From: SLRI01 sp964402505
GTDB lineage: Bacteria > Pseudomonadota > Alphaproteobacteria > Geminicoccales > Geminicoccaceae
Assembly: GCA_964402505.1 (NCBI GenBank)
Contig: CAYOCP010000007.1
Coordinates: 98,069 to 162,068, forward strand
Direction of reading: 5' to 3'
Length of the DNA stretch: 64,000 nt
Under the pieces are notes generated by a model. The model saw nothing but the letters and a program-made list of their open reading frames with translations, was not told the DNA's origin and did not search any database. How positions within the stretch are numbered: position 1 is the first letter of the stretch; each line of letters opens with the position of its first letter. The position numbers and the translations under genes were made by a program. Of the stretch, positions 40,805 through 49,083 are shown piece after piece.

Positions 40805-41761
40805 TCACGCCGCCTCGTCCATCCAGCCATGCCCGCGAGCCCGGTAGTGCAATGCCAGCCGATCCCAGCTCCGGCCTCGCCGGGCGCGATCGAAAAGCGC
40901 CGGCAGAGGCTCCGTGTTAAAGCGGCAACGCGGCTCGCCATCCGCTCCCGGCCGGTCGGCCATCGTGAAGTGGCAGGCCCGGCCGAGCCTCGGCCGCATC
41001 TCCCGCGCCAGCCGGTCGGCGAAGGCGGCGCAGCTCTCGACATGGCCGCTCGGGTTGGCCCGCCCCTCCGCCGCCGGCATCCGGCCGAGCGCCACCGCGG
41101 CATAATGCGCCGCGAGGAACTCGATCGGCACGAAGTCGCGCACCCGCTCCGGATGGCGCAGGATCGGCACCTCGTCCGCCTGCCAGGCGCGGAGCAGGTG
41201 ATCGGCGAGACCGCCCGCCTGAAAGGCGCCGAACGGGCTCGGCAGGGTGATCTTGACGAGCTCGACGCCGACGGCGGCCGCCGCGTGGCGCACCAGACTC
41301 GCGGTCAGGGTCTTGGCGAGCCCGTAGGCGCCGACCGCCTCGAGCGGGCGGTCGCCGTCGCCCTCGTCCGCCTCGAAGACGCTGCCGGTCAGCACCACCC
41401 GGCGCAATCCCCGCCGCCGCAGCCGGTCCAGCACGGCCTCGATGCCCAGCGTGTTGGCCCGTGCCGCGGCCAGCGCATCGTAGCCGGGGTGGCGGAAGTC
41501 GCCGACCTCGGCATGATGCAGGGAGAGCACGTCGAAAGGCTCGGCCTCGAGGAGCAGCTCGAGAAAGCCGGCACTGCCGAAGGCGGTCTCGAACCTCGTG
41601 GAGGCGAGCCGCGCCACCCGCTCCATCCGCAGGCGCCGGAGGGCTCCGTAGCCGGTCGGATGGCCGCGCGCCACGGCCAGAACGTCCGCTCCCGCCGCCA
41701 CCAGTGCCCGCACCAGCCAGAGCCCGCTGAAGCTGCTCGCACCCGTCAGCAGGACGCGCAT
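40805..41761 (-). CDS. NAD(P)-dependent sugar epimerase/reductase (extended SDR)
   Basis: A 318-residue extended short-chain dehydrogenase with the Rossmann loop VLLTGASSFSGLWLVRALVA at the N-terminus, LSLHHAEVGDFRHPGYD, and the catalytic YxxxK in AVGAYGLAKTLTASLVRH. Given the adjacent rfbF, rfbG and RmlC-type genes, the likely job is 4-keto reduction (or epimerisation) of a CDP-4-keto-6-deoxyhexose; this is inference. Overlaps with the upstream gene by one base (ATG/TGA at 41761). Confidence 0.82.
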   Translation of the reverse strand: MRVLLTGASSFSGLWLVRALVAAGADVLAVARGHPTGYGALRRLRMERVARLASTRFETAFGSAGFLELLLEAEPFDVLSLHHAEVGDFRHPGYDALAAARANTLGIEAVLDRLRRRGLRRVVLTGSVFEADEGDGDRPLEAVGAYGLAKTLTASLVRHAAAAVGVELVKITLPSPFGAFQAGGLADHLLRAWQADEVPILRHPERVRDFVPIEFLAAHYAAVALGRMPAAEGRANPSGHVESCAAFADRLAREMRPRLGRACHFTMADRPGADGEPRCRFNTEPLPALFDRARRGRSWDRLALHYRARGHGWMDEAA

Positions 41762-42336
41762 CAGGCGGGCTCGCCCACCGCCTCGGGCGCCGGTTCCCAG
41801 AGCCGCTCGGGATCGAAGGCCGGATGGCCCCGATCGCGCGCCGAGACCACGACGGGCCGAGCCGGCCAGTCGATGCCGATCGCCGGATCGTCGAAGGCGA
41901 CGCCCCGGTCGAGCGCCGGATCGTAGGCGGCGGTCACCAGATAGGTGACGAGCGTGCGGTCGGCGAGGGTGAGAAAGCCGTGCGCGAAGCCGGGCGGCAC
42001 CACCAGAACCCGACGATTGGCCCCGGAAAGCTCGATCCCGCGCCAGCGCCCGAGCGTTCGCGACCCCGGCCGCACGTCGACGATGACATCGAAAACGGCG
42101 CCGGCGACACACTGCACGAGCTTGGTCTCCGCCGCCCGGCCGACCTGCAGGTGCAGGCCGCGCAAGGTTCCCGCCCTTTCGCTGAACGAGTGGTTGCCCT
42201 GGACGATGGCGCCCTCGAAGCCGAGGCGGGCGAGCGTCGCTCGGCAGAAGGTGCGGGCGAAGGAGCCGCGCTCGTCCTCGTGCGGCTCGACGGCGAGAAG
42301 GGCCGCCGCCGCCAGCGGGCGCTCGATCAGCCGCAT
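41761..42336 (-). CDS. rfbC: RmlC-type NDP-4-keto-6-deoxyhexose 3(,5)-epimerase
   Basis: A 191-residue cupin of the RmlC family. The conserved active-site segments are present: FCRATLARLGFEGAIVQGNHSF-like N-terminus, ERAGTLRGLHLQVG with the catalytic histidine, FDVIVDVRPGSRTLGRWRGI, and VVPPGFAHGFLTLADRTLV. Classical RmlC acts on dTDP-sugars, but no dTDP-glucose genes (rmlA/B/D) are present here, and the neighbours make CDP-4-keto-6-deoxyglucose. The substrate is therefore probably CDP-linked. The gene symbol reflects family, not proven substrate. It overlaps both neighbours. Confidence 0.85.
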   Translation of the reverse strand: MRLIERPLAAAALLAVEPHEDERGSFARTFCRATLARLGFEGAIVQGNHSFSERAGTLRGLHLQVGRAAETKLVQCVAGAVFDVIVDVRPGSRTLGRWRGIELSGANRRVLVVPPGFAHGFLTLADRTLVTYLVTAAYDPALDRGVAFDDPAIGIDWPARPVVVSARDRGHPAFDPERLWEPAPEAVGEPA

Positions 42337-43148
42337 CAGCGCGCGAGCTCCCGCTCGAGAGGGCCGAGCCAGGGGCTCGCGCCCGACTCGTAGAGGGCTG
42401 CCACCCGATCGCGGTCGGCCACCGTGTCGACGCAGGACCAGAAGCCCCGGTGGCGAAAAAGCTCGAGCTCGCCATCGGCGGCGAGCCGCTGCAGGGGCCG
42501 GCGCTCGAGCACGCAGCTCTCGTCGTTGTCGAGATAGTCGAGAAAGCCGCGGCGGAAGAAGAAGTAGCCGCCATTGATCCAGTGCTGCTCGTCGACCGGC
42601 TTCTCGACGAAACCCTGCAGGGCACCCTCGGCCACGTCGAAGCGGCCGAACTGGCAGGGCGGGTTGACCGCCAGCACCGTGCCGAGCCGTTCGTGGCTCC
42701 GGTGGAAGGCGAGCTCGGCGCCGAGGTCGGCATCGGTCAGGCCGTCGCCATAGGTGAGGGCGAAATGCTCGGCGTCGCCGAGATAGCGGGCGGCGGCCCT
42801 GGCGATCCTCGCTCCCGTCATGGCCGACTTGCCGGTCTGGGCGATGGTGACGTGCCAGTCCGGCGCACCCGCGGACTGGTGATAGGCGATCTCGCGGGTG
42901 GCGAGGTCGATGCTGAAATCGTTGGCGATCCCGGCGAGATCCAGGAAGTAGCTGCTGATCACCTCGTGACGATGGCCGGTGCACAGGATGAAGCGGCGAA
43001 AGCCGAAGCGCCGGTAGGTCCGCATGATGTGGGTGACGAGCGGCTGGTCGCCGACCTCGATGAGGGGCTTGGGCCGGAGCGTTCCGGCTTCGCCGAGCCT
43101 GGTGCCCAGGCCCCCGCAGAGGATGAAGACGGGCGTGCTCTCAGGCAT
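42336..43148 (-). CDS. rfbF: Glucose-1-phosphate cytidylyltransferase
   Basis: RfbF joins CTP and glucose-1-phosphate to give CDP-glucose. The 270-residue protein has the nucleotidyltransferase signature VFILCGGLGTRLGEAGTLRP and KPLIEVGDQPLVTHIMRTY. GHRHEVISSYFLDLAGIAND, the metal-binding TYGDGLTDADLGAELAFHRS and HWINGGYFFFRRGFLDYLDN follow, all typical of RfbF/DdhA rather than RmlA. Length is normal. The start overlaps the rfbG 3' end by 8 bases. Confidence 0.94.
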   Translation of the reverse strand: MPESTPVFILCGGLGTRLGEAGTLRPKPLIEVGDQPLVTHIMRTYRRFGFRRFILCTGHRHEVISSYFLDLAGIANDFSIDLATREIAYHQSAGAPDWHVTIAQTGKSAMTGARIARAAARYLGDAEHFALTYGDGLTDADLGAELAFHRSHERLGTVLAVNPPCQFGRFDVAEGALQGFVEKPVDEQHWINGGYFFFRRGFLDYLDNDESCVLERRPLQRLAADGELELFRHRGFWSCVDTVADRDRVAALYESGASPWLGPLERELAR

Positions 43149-44259
43149 GGGCGTGGACTTCGTGCGCTTGGCCGACGGCCGGCCGGCTCCGGCCCGCCGC
43201 ATCCGCCGGCGTCGCGAGCTCGGTGAAGCGCTCGATCTGGTCGAAGATGAAATCCCCCGACGCCTCCGCCTCGAGCCGCCGGTAGCCCTCGGCCGTCCAG
43301 TCGATGGCCGCCGCCGTATCCAGCTGCGGCCGCCAGCCGAGCCGCTCGATCGCCGCACCCGGATCGAGCCGCAGGACCGGCGTCTCGTGGCATCCGGCCC
43401 CGGGCACCGACGCCCAGGCGCCGCCCAGCCGCGCCACCAGCCGGTCCGCCACCTCGCGCACCGGCCAGGGTGCCTGCACGGGGCCGAAGTTCCAGGCACC
43501 GGCGAAGCTTCGGGGCGTGGTCGCCAAAGCCTGGGCCAGCAGCAGATAGCCGTGCACCGCATCGAGCACGTGCTGCCAGGGGCGGATCGCCTCGGGGTGG
43601 CGGAGCGGCACTGTCCGTCCGGCGGCGATGCCGCGCACGAGGTCGGGTATCAGCCGGTCGGCGGCGAAATCGCCGCCGCCGATAACGTTGCCGGCCCGGG
43701 CCGTGGCGAGGCCGATGCCGTCCTCGGAAGACAGATAGCAATGCCGGTAGGTTTCGGCGATGATGTCGGCGCAGGCCTTGCTGGCGCTGTAGGGCTCGAT
43801 CCCGCCCAGGGGATCGGACTCGGCGCGCGGCTCGGTCGAGGGCCGGTAGGCCTTGTCGCTGGTCACCACCACCATGGCGCGCAGGTCGGGTGCCCTGCGG
43901 GCCGCCTGGAGGATGTTGAGCGTGCCCTGGATGTTGGTGTCGAAGGTGTCGAGCGGCCGCTTCAGACCGTCGAGGACGACCGGCTGCGCCGCGAGATGGA
44001 AGATGATCTCGGGCGAGCTCGCCACCACCAGATGCTCGAGCCTGGCGCGGTCGCGGACATCGGCGGTGACGTTGACCAGCCGGCGGTCGAGCCCGGCGAG
44101 CGCGAAGAGCCCGGCGGGCGAGGCCGGCGGGTGCGCCACCCCCACCAGATCGGCACCCAGCTCGCTCAACCAGGCCGCGAGGTAGCTCCCCTTGAAGCCC
44201 GTATGGCCCGTCACGAGAACTCGACGGTTCAACCAGAATGTCGGATCAATCTTGGTCAT
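43141..44259 (-). CDS. rfbG: CDP-glucose 4,6-dehydratase
   Basis: RfbG converts CDP-glucose to CDP-4-keto-6-deoxyglucose. The 372-residue extended SDR starts MTKIDPTFWLNRRVLVTGHT and continues GFKGSYLAAWLSELGADLVG; the NAD loop TGHTGFKG is the RfbG form. Active-site regions are VVVTSDKAYRPSTEPRAESD and GGIEPYSASKACADIIAETY (YxxxK), with ATARAGNVIGGGDFAADRLI following. It is the first gene of the minus-strand polysaccharide cluster. The AT-rich dyad at 44317-44342 lies upstream and is a likely control point. Confidence 0.95.
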   Translation of the reverse strand: MTKIDPTFWLNRRVLVTGHTGFKGSYLAAWLSELGADLVGVAHPPASPAGLFALAGLDRRLVNVTADVRDRARLEHLVVASSPEIIFHLAAQPVVLDGLKRPLDTFDTNIQGTLNILQAARRAPDLRAMVVVTSDKAYRPSTEPRAESDPLGGIEPYSASKACADIIAETYRHCYLSSEDGIGLATARAGNVIGGGDFAADRLIPDLVRGIAAGRTVPLRHPEAIRPWQHVLDAVHGYLLLAQALATTPRSFAGAWNFGPVQAPWPVREVADRLVARLGGAWASVPGAGCHETPVLRLDPGAAIERLGWRPQLDTAAAIDWTAEGYRRLEAEASGDFIFDQIERFTELATPADAAGRSRPAVGQAHEVHAHA

Positions 44260-44316
44260 GTCATTGGTTTCCCGCGGTTTCTTTCGCGACAGACGGTGCA
44301 GGTCTGATCGGACTAT

Positions 44317-44342
44317 TTCAACCTATGATTTAATCAGTTGAA
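44317..44342. promoter_or_regulatory. AT-rich nested dyad upstream of the polysaccharide operon
   Basis: TTCAAC (44317-44322) and GTTGAA (44337-44342) flank the near-palindrome TGATT-T-AATCA (44326-44336). It is the most AT-rich spot of the area and lies in the 134-base divergent space between rfbG and the deacetylase-family gene. It looks like an operator or a nucleoid-protein site; which protein binds is unknown. Confidence 0.4.
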
Positions 44343-44393
44343 AAGCAAGCGTTTGCGCACGGCCGCCGTCGGAATCGCGCGCCGGCTCCTCCG

Positions 44394-45302
44394 ATGCGGC
44401 CCCTGATCGTCCATCATCCGGCCTATGTGGCGCCCCTGCCGGCCGGCCACCGCTTTCCCATGCCCAAGTTCGGCGCCCTCTTCGCCCTCCTGCGCGCGAA
44501 GGGCCTGGCGCCCGATCGCTGCTTGCGCGAGGCCGGGGCGATCGGGTCCGCCGACCTCGCCTTGGCCCACCATCCCGCCTATGTGGCCGCCGTGCTCGGC
44601 CGCACGCTCGACGCCACGGCGCTGCGCCGGCTGGGCCTGCCCTTGAGCGAGGCCGTGGTCGCGCGCAGCCGGGCCGCCGTCGGCGGCACCCTGCTCGCCG
44701 CCCGCCTCGCACTGGCCCACGGCCTCGCCTGCAACACCGCCGGCGGCAGCCACCACGCCTTCGCCGGCTTCGGCGCCGGGTTCTGCGTCTTCAACGATGT
44801 CGCCGTGGCCGCTTCGGCGCTGCTCGCCGAGGGTGCCGTGCGCCGGGTCGCGGTCGTCGATCTCGACGTCCATCAGGGCGACGGCACCGCCGCCATTCTG
44901 GCCGCCAATCCCGCTCTCTTCACCCTCTCGGTCCATTGCCGGACCAACTTTCCGGCGCGCAAGCAGCGAAGCACCCGCGATCTCGCCCTCGACCCCGAGA
45001 CCGGCGATGCCGCCTACCTCGCCGCCGCCCTGCCCCTCATCGAGGCGACGCTCGATTCCTTCCGCCCCGACCTCGTCTTCTACAATGCGGGTGTCGATCC
45101 GCACATCGATGACCGGCTCGGCCGCCTCGCCCTGACCGACCAGGGCCTCGCCTCGCGTGACGCCGCCGTCCTCGAGGCCTGCCGCCGCCGCGCCCTGCCG
45201 CTCGCCGTCGTCGTCGGCGGCGGCTATGCGCGGGACATCGAGACGGTCGCCGCCCGCCACGCCCTCCTGCACGAGGTCGCGGCCGATCTCGCCCCCTGGT
45301 GA
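44394..45302 (+). CDS. Histone-deacetylase-superfamily hydrolase
   Basis: A 302-residue member of the arginase/deacetylase fold (class IV-like HDAC or acetylpolyamine amidohydrolase group). Catalytic and zinc-binding segments are complete: CNTAGGSHHAFAGFGAGFCV (the His pair), FNDVAVAASALL, AVVDLDVHQGDGTAAIL (Asp and His zinc ligands), YNAGVDPHIDDRLGRLAL (third zinc ligand) and VVVGGGYARDIETVAARH. The bacterial substrates may be acetylated lysine, polyamines or acetoin-pathway proteins; the sequence does not decide. It stands alone, divergent from the polysaccharide operon and convergent with the MFS gene, 6 bases apart. Confidence 0.88.
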   Translation: MRPLIVHHPAYVAPLPAGHRFPMPKFGALFALLRAKGLAPDRCLREAGAIGSADLALAHHPAYVAAVLGRTLDATALRRLGLPLSEAVVARSRAAVGGTLLAARLALAHGLACNTAGGSHHAFAGFGAGFCVFNDVAVAASALLAEGAVRRVAVVDLDVHQGDGTAAILAANPALFTLSVHCRTNFPARKQRSTRDLALDPETGDAAYLAAALPLIEATLDSFRPDLVFYNAGVDPHIDDRLGRLALTDQGLASRDAAVLEACRRRALPLAVVVGGGYARDIETVAARHALLHEVAADLAPW

Positions 45303-45308
45303 AGGCGG

Positions 45309-46604
45309 TCAGCCGGCCGATGCGGTGACCACCCTGGGTCCCGGCCGGCTGCGCCTCGGCAGAAAGATGGTGAGCACGCCCAGGATCGGCAGGAAGGCAC
45401 AGATCCTGTAGACGAACTCGATGCCGTGCGCGTCGGCGAGAAAGCCGAGCCCCGCGGCCGCGAGGCCACCCACGCCGAAAGCGAAGCCGAAGAAGAGCCC
45501 GGCGATCATGCCGACCCGCCCCGGCACCAGCTCCTGCGCGTAGACGATGATCGCCGGAAAGGCCGAGGCGAGGATGACGCCGATCGCGACCGAGAGCACG
45601 CCGGTCCAGAAGAGATCGACGTAAGGCAAGGCGAGGGTGAAGGGCAGGACACCCAGGATCGAGACCCAGATCACCCAGAGCGGGCCGAGCCGGTCGCCGA
45701 TCGGCCCGCCGATCACGACCCCGACCGCCATGGCACCCAGGAACACGAACAGCATGATCTGAGACTCTTGCGTCGTCAGGCTGAAGCGTTCGATGAGGAA
45801 GAAGGTGTAGTAGCTGGTGATCGCCGCCGTGTAGAAGTTCTTGGTCGCGACCAGGATCGCCAGGACCACGATCGCCATGGTCACCCGCCGCCGCGACAGG
45901 CCGGTGGCGACCAGGGGTGCTGCCCGGCCGGCATTGGCCTTGCGATAGCGCCCGTACCAGGCCCCGACCTGGCTCAGGATGATCATGCCCAAGAGCGCGG
46001 CGAGCGCGAACCAGGCGATGCTCGGCCGCCCGAGCGGCACCACGATGAAGGCGGCAAGGAGGGGACCGGTGGCACTCCCGGCATTGCCACCGACCTGGAA
46101 AAAGGACTGCGCCGCCCCGTACTTGCCCCCCGACGCGAGCCGCGCCACCCTGGATGCCTCCGGATGGAAGACCGCCGAGCCCACGCCGATCAGCGAAGCG
46201 CCGAGCAGCAGCATCGGATAGCTCGTGGCCGTTGCCAGGAGGAGAATGCCGAGGAGCGTCGAGCCCATGCCGACCGGCAGCGACTGCGGCACCGGCCGCT
46301 TGTCCGTGTAGAGCCCGATCAAGGGCTGCAGGAGCGACGCCGTCACCTGGAAGACCAGCGTCATCAAGCCGATCTGCCAGAAATCCAGGAGGAACTCGTC
46401 GCGCAGCAGAGGGTAGATCGCCGCCAGGAGCGACTGCATCACATCGTTCAGGAAATGGCAGAGGCTGACGCCCACGATCACCAGATAGGCCGCCCGCTCG
46501 GCGTTCTCGCCCGCGATCACACTCTCCCGCACCGCCATGACCCCAGCCGCTCCCGCCAACAGTTCCAACACCTCACCGAGCGCCGACAGAAGGCCGGATG
46601 TCAA
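45309..46604 (-). CDS. MFS transporter, fosmidomycin-resistance (Fsr) type
   Basis: A 431-residue protein with about 12 hydrophobic helices. SLCHFLNDVMQSLLAAIYPL and LLRDEFLLDFWQIGLMTLVF are the Fsr-family start; GVGSAVFHPEASRVARLASG and KYGAAQSFFQVGGNAGSATG are its diagnostic motifs. Fsr-type proteins export fosmidomycin in E. coli; natural substrates are unknown. ATG at 46604 is upstream of another in-frame ATG (near 46538) that would drop 22 residues. It is the last gene of the uroD-like/ABC operon. Its first ~160 codons are duplicated at 53966-54445. Confidence 0.88.
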   Translation of the reverse strand: MTSGLLSALGEVLELLAGAAGVMAVRESVIAGENAERAAYLVIVGVSLCHFLNDVMQSLLAAIYPLLRDEFLLDFWQIGLMTLVFQVTASLLQPLIGLYTDKRPVPQSLPVGMGSTLLGILLLATATSYPMLLLGASLIGVGSAVFHPEASRVARLASGGKYGAAQSFFQVGGNAGSATGPLLAAFIVVPLGRPSIAWFALAALLGMIILSQVGAWYGRYRKANAGRAAPLVATGLSRRRVTMAIVVLAILVATKNFYTAAITSYYTFFLIERFSLTTQESQIMLFVFLGAMAVGVVIGGPIGDRLGPLWVIWVSILGVLPFTLALPYVDLFWTGVLSVAIGVILASAFPAIIVYAQELVPGRVGMIAGLFFGFAFGVGGLAAAGLGFLADAHGIEFVYRICAFLPILGVLTIFLPRRSRPGPRVVTASAG

Positions 46605-48582
46605 GAGCCGGCAGCGGTTCCCCGCCGCGGGCGACGCCTACCAGATGCCGCCATGCGCGCCGCCGTCCATGACCAGGGCCTGGCCTGTCAGAAAGCCGGC
46701 ATGGGCGCTGCAGAGATAGGCGCAGAGGCTCGAGAATTCCTCGGGCGTGCCGAGCCGGCCGGCCGGCGTCGCGCGCGTGCGCTCGCGTAGGATCTCGGCC
46801 TCGCCCCGCCCGCTCGCCCGTGCCAGGTCGGCGATGTGCGCCTTCTGCGTGCGCGTGCCGAAGACACCTGGCAGGATGGTGTTGACGGTGACCCCGCTCG
46901 ACGCGATCTCCCGACTGAGCGCCTTCAGATAGCCGATGAGGCCGAGCCGGGCCGCCGCCGGCAGCGCCAGGTCCAGCTCCGGGTCCTTGATCAGCCGCGA
47001 GGTGACGACGACGATGCGCCCGAAGCCGCGCCGCACCATGCCGGGATGAAGCCTCGAGACGAGGTCGATCTGGGCCAGCATCATCGATTCGAGCGCCTTT
47101 TGCCAGTCCGCCATCGTCAGGAGGGAAGGCTCGAGCGCGCGCTCCGGCCAGCCGCCGCTGATGACCAGGATGTCCGGCGCCGGGCAGGCCGCGACGATGG
47201 TTGCCCGTGCCGAGGGATCGGCGAGATCGGCCGGGGTCCATGCGACCTCGACGTCATGACGCCCCGGAAGCTTTCGGCCGAACGCCGCGAGCGCCTCCGC
47301 CCGGCGCGCCACCAGATGCAGCGCGCAGCCGGCCTCGGCCAGCCGCTCCGCCGAGGCGGCACCGAGCCCGTCGCTCGCACCGACCACGAGCGCCCGCCTT
47401 CCGGCAATCCCGAGATCCATCCCGTCCCTTTCCGTTCGTTGTTCCGTGCCGCGCCGGGACGGGCCCGCACGGCCCGACCCGGCGCGCATCCCAACGTCAG
47501 GGCTTGAGCGTCAGGTCCTCGTAAGGTCCGGTATAGGGGTTGCCAGGAATGCCGTTCACGCCGGCGTAGTCGACGCGCGGCCCGATCACGACCGGGAAGG
47601 GAAACTCGACGATCGGCATGAACAGCGAGCGATCGAAGATCTGCTCCTGGATGGTGTCGAGCTCCGCTTTCCGCTTCTCCGGATCCAGCGTCTCCGCCTG
47701 CTCGGTGATCTCGGCGTCGAGCTCGCCGTCATGGATATAGGAGAGTGTTCCGTCCGAATGCACGAACTGCTGCAGGCGGCTCGCGGCGTTGCCGGGCGCA
47801 CCCGAGCCGGTGAGGACGAGGCCGGTCAGCTTCTTCTCCATCACCTGCTGGAGATGCGACGCCCGCTCGCTCGGCCGCAACCGGACATTGATCCCGACCG
47901 CGGCGAGATTGGCCTGGATCAGCTCGGCCAGCGCATCCTCGGAGCTCGTGTAGAGATCGCCGCCGTCGAACCCGCCGGCATGGCCGGCCTCGGCGAGCAG
48001 CGCCATCGCCCCTTCCGGATCGTAGGGGATCTCGGGCGGCTGCCAGTAGAAATCCATGACATGCGGGATGATCGAGTACGACACCCTGCCGAGCCCGGCA
48101 TAGGCGGCCTCGTTCATGCCCGCCCGGTCGATCGCGAGATTGGCGGCGCGGCGCACGCGCTCGTCGCTCCAGGGCGAGGCGGGATCGAAGGCCGAGGCGA
48201 AGACCACGAAGTTCGTCACCGGTATCGCCGCCGATTCCACCCGGAGATCCGGCAGGCTCTGCGCCTCCTTCACCAGGTCGCCCTGAATGCCGTAGGCGAA
48301 ATCGACCTCGCCGTTGCGGATGGCGGCAAGCCGGGTCGCCGCATCGGGGATCACGCGAAAGACGAGGGTCGGCACCTCCGGCTTCTTGCGCCAGAAATCC
48401 TCGAAGGCCTCGAACGTGATCTCGGTCCCGGGCGCGAACGCCGCCAGGCGATAGGGACCGGCGCCGATGGGCGCGTTCTTGAAGCCCTCGTCGCCGACCT
48501 CCTCCAGATAGGCCTTGGGCAGAACCCAGGCGACACCGCTCGCAGGCGTGCCGAAGATGGTGAGAAAATCCGGCCAGGGCTT
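46125..48582. repeat. Direct repeat, copy A (2,458 bp)
   Basis: This block recurs at 53966-56423 (constant offset 7,841). All coding frames on both strands that I compared give the same proteins, and I saw no mismatch. It spans the 5' third of the MFS gene, the whole SDR gene and the 3' ~70% of the binding-protein gene. In copy A all three genes are intact and continue past the repeat ends. Confidence 0.9.
46638..47420 (-). CDS. Short-chain dehydrogenase/reductase, copy 1
   Basis: A 260-residue classical SDR. Cofactor loop GRRALVVGASDGLGAASAER (TGxxxGxG variant with VGASDGLG), VISGGWPERALEP in the NNAG position, and the end KAHIADLARASGRGEAEILR then TGQALVMDGGAHGGIW. The serine of the catalytic triad is in VVVTSRLIKDPEL, but the expected YxxxK is not clear: AARLGLIGYLKALSREIASS has no tyrosine at the usual spacing except GYLK, so the active site may be changed. 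ATG at 47420 is preceded by GGAAAGGGACGG. An identical second copy lies at 54479-55261. Confidence 0.85.
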   Translation of the reverse strand: MDLGIAGRRALVVGASDGLGAASAERLAEAGCALHLVARRAEALAAFGRKLPGRHDVEVAWTPADLADPSARATIVAACPAPDILVISGGWPERALEPSLLTMADWQKALESMMLAQIDLVSRLHPGMVRRGFGRIVVVTSRLIKDPELDLALPAAARLGLIGYLKALSREIASSGVTVNTILPGVFGTRTQKAHIADLARASGRGEAEILRERTRATPAGRLGTPEEFSSLCAYLCSAHAGFLTGQALVMDGGAHGGIW

Positions 48583-49068
48583 GGACAGGACGTAGCGGAT
48601 GGTCCGGGGATCGACCACCTGGGCCTCGGTGACGAACTCCCGGATCAGCTCCGCATTGGCACCCTTGTAGCGATCGAACGAGAACTTGGCGTCCTCGGCC
48701 GTCACCGGCTCGCCGTTCTGGAACTTCAGCCCCTCGCGCAGCACGAAGGTGTAGCTCAGACCGTCCTCGGCCGCCTCCATGCTCTCCGCCAGGCTGAGGC
48801 CGGTCGCCTTGCCCTTGACGGGCCGGATCAGGGCGTCGTGGATCGCGTACTGCACGATCAGCGGCGCCCCGGTGCCGGGCGTGATGCCGGGATCGAAGAA
48901 GAGGCTGGTCGGCGAGAAGTGGACCGCCCACTCGAGCTTCTGCCCCGCCGCGGCGAGGACGCGGCCGGCCAGCGGACCGGCAAGTGCGGTGGCGCCGAGC
49001 CCGACGCCGAGGGTAGCCATGACCCGGCGACGGCTCAGCGACGGCTGCTTGAACGGGAGTTCCTTCAT
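47497..49068 (-). CDS. Peptide/nickel-type ABC transporter substrate-binding protein (SBP family 5)
   Basis: A 523-residue periplasmic binding protein of the DppA/OppA/NikA family. The signal region PSLSRRRVMATLGVGLGATA has a twin-arginine-like pattern, with cleavage near VLAAAGQ. Family motifs are DALIRPVKGKATGLSLAESM, FVLREGLKFQNGEPVTAEDA and KNAPIGAGPYRLAAFAPGTE. Ligands of this family range from peptides to opines, sugars and metal chelates, so the substrate is open. ATG at 49068 follows GGAGAGAAGG. The preceding genes encode the matching permeases and ATPases. Codons ~163 to the end are duplicated in the chimeric copy at 55338. Confidence 0.93.
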   Translation of the reverse strand: MKELPFKQPSLSRRRVMATLGVGLGATALAGPLAGRVLAAAGQKLEWAVHFSPTSLFFDPGITPGTGAPLIVQYAIHDALIRPVKGKATGLSLAESMEAAEDGLSYTFVLREGLKFQNGEPVTAEDAKFSFDRYKGANAELIREFVTEAQVVDPRTIRYVLSKPWPDFLTIFGTPASGVAWVLPKAYLEEVGDEGFKNAPIGAGPYRLAAFAPGTEITFEAFEDFWRKKPEVPTLVFRVIPDAATRLAAIRNGEVDFAYGIQGDLVKEAQSLPDLRVESAAIPVTNFVVFASAFDPASPWSDERVRRAANLAIDRAGMNEAAYAGLGRVSYSIIPHVMDFYWQPPEIPYDPEGAMALLAEAGHAGGFDGGDLYTSSEDALAELIQANLAAVGINVRLRPSERASHLQQVMEKKLTGLVLTGSGAPGNAASRLQQFVHSDGTLSYIHDGELDAEITEQAETLDPEKRKAELDTIQEQIFDRSLFMPIVEFPFPVVIGPRVDYAGVNGIPGNPYTGPYEDLTLKP

Positions 49069-49083
49069 CCTTCTCTCCTCTCC

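Noticed and set aside
41761..42336. Reading the RmlC-type gene as part of dTDP-rhamnose synthesis
   Set aside because: No rmlA, rmlB or rmlD is present in the cluster, and the adjacent genes produce a CDP-sugar.
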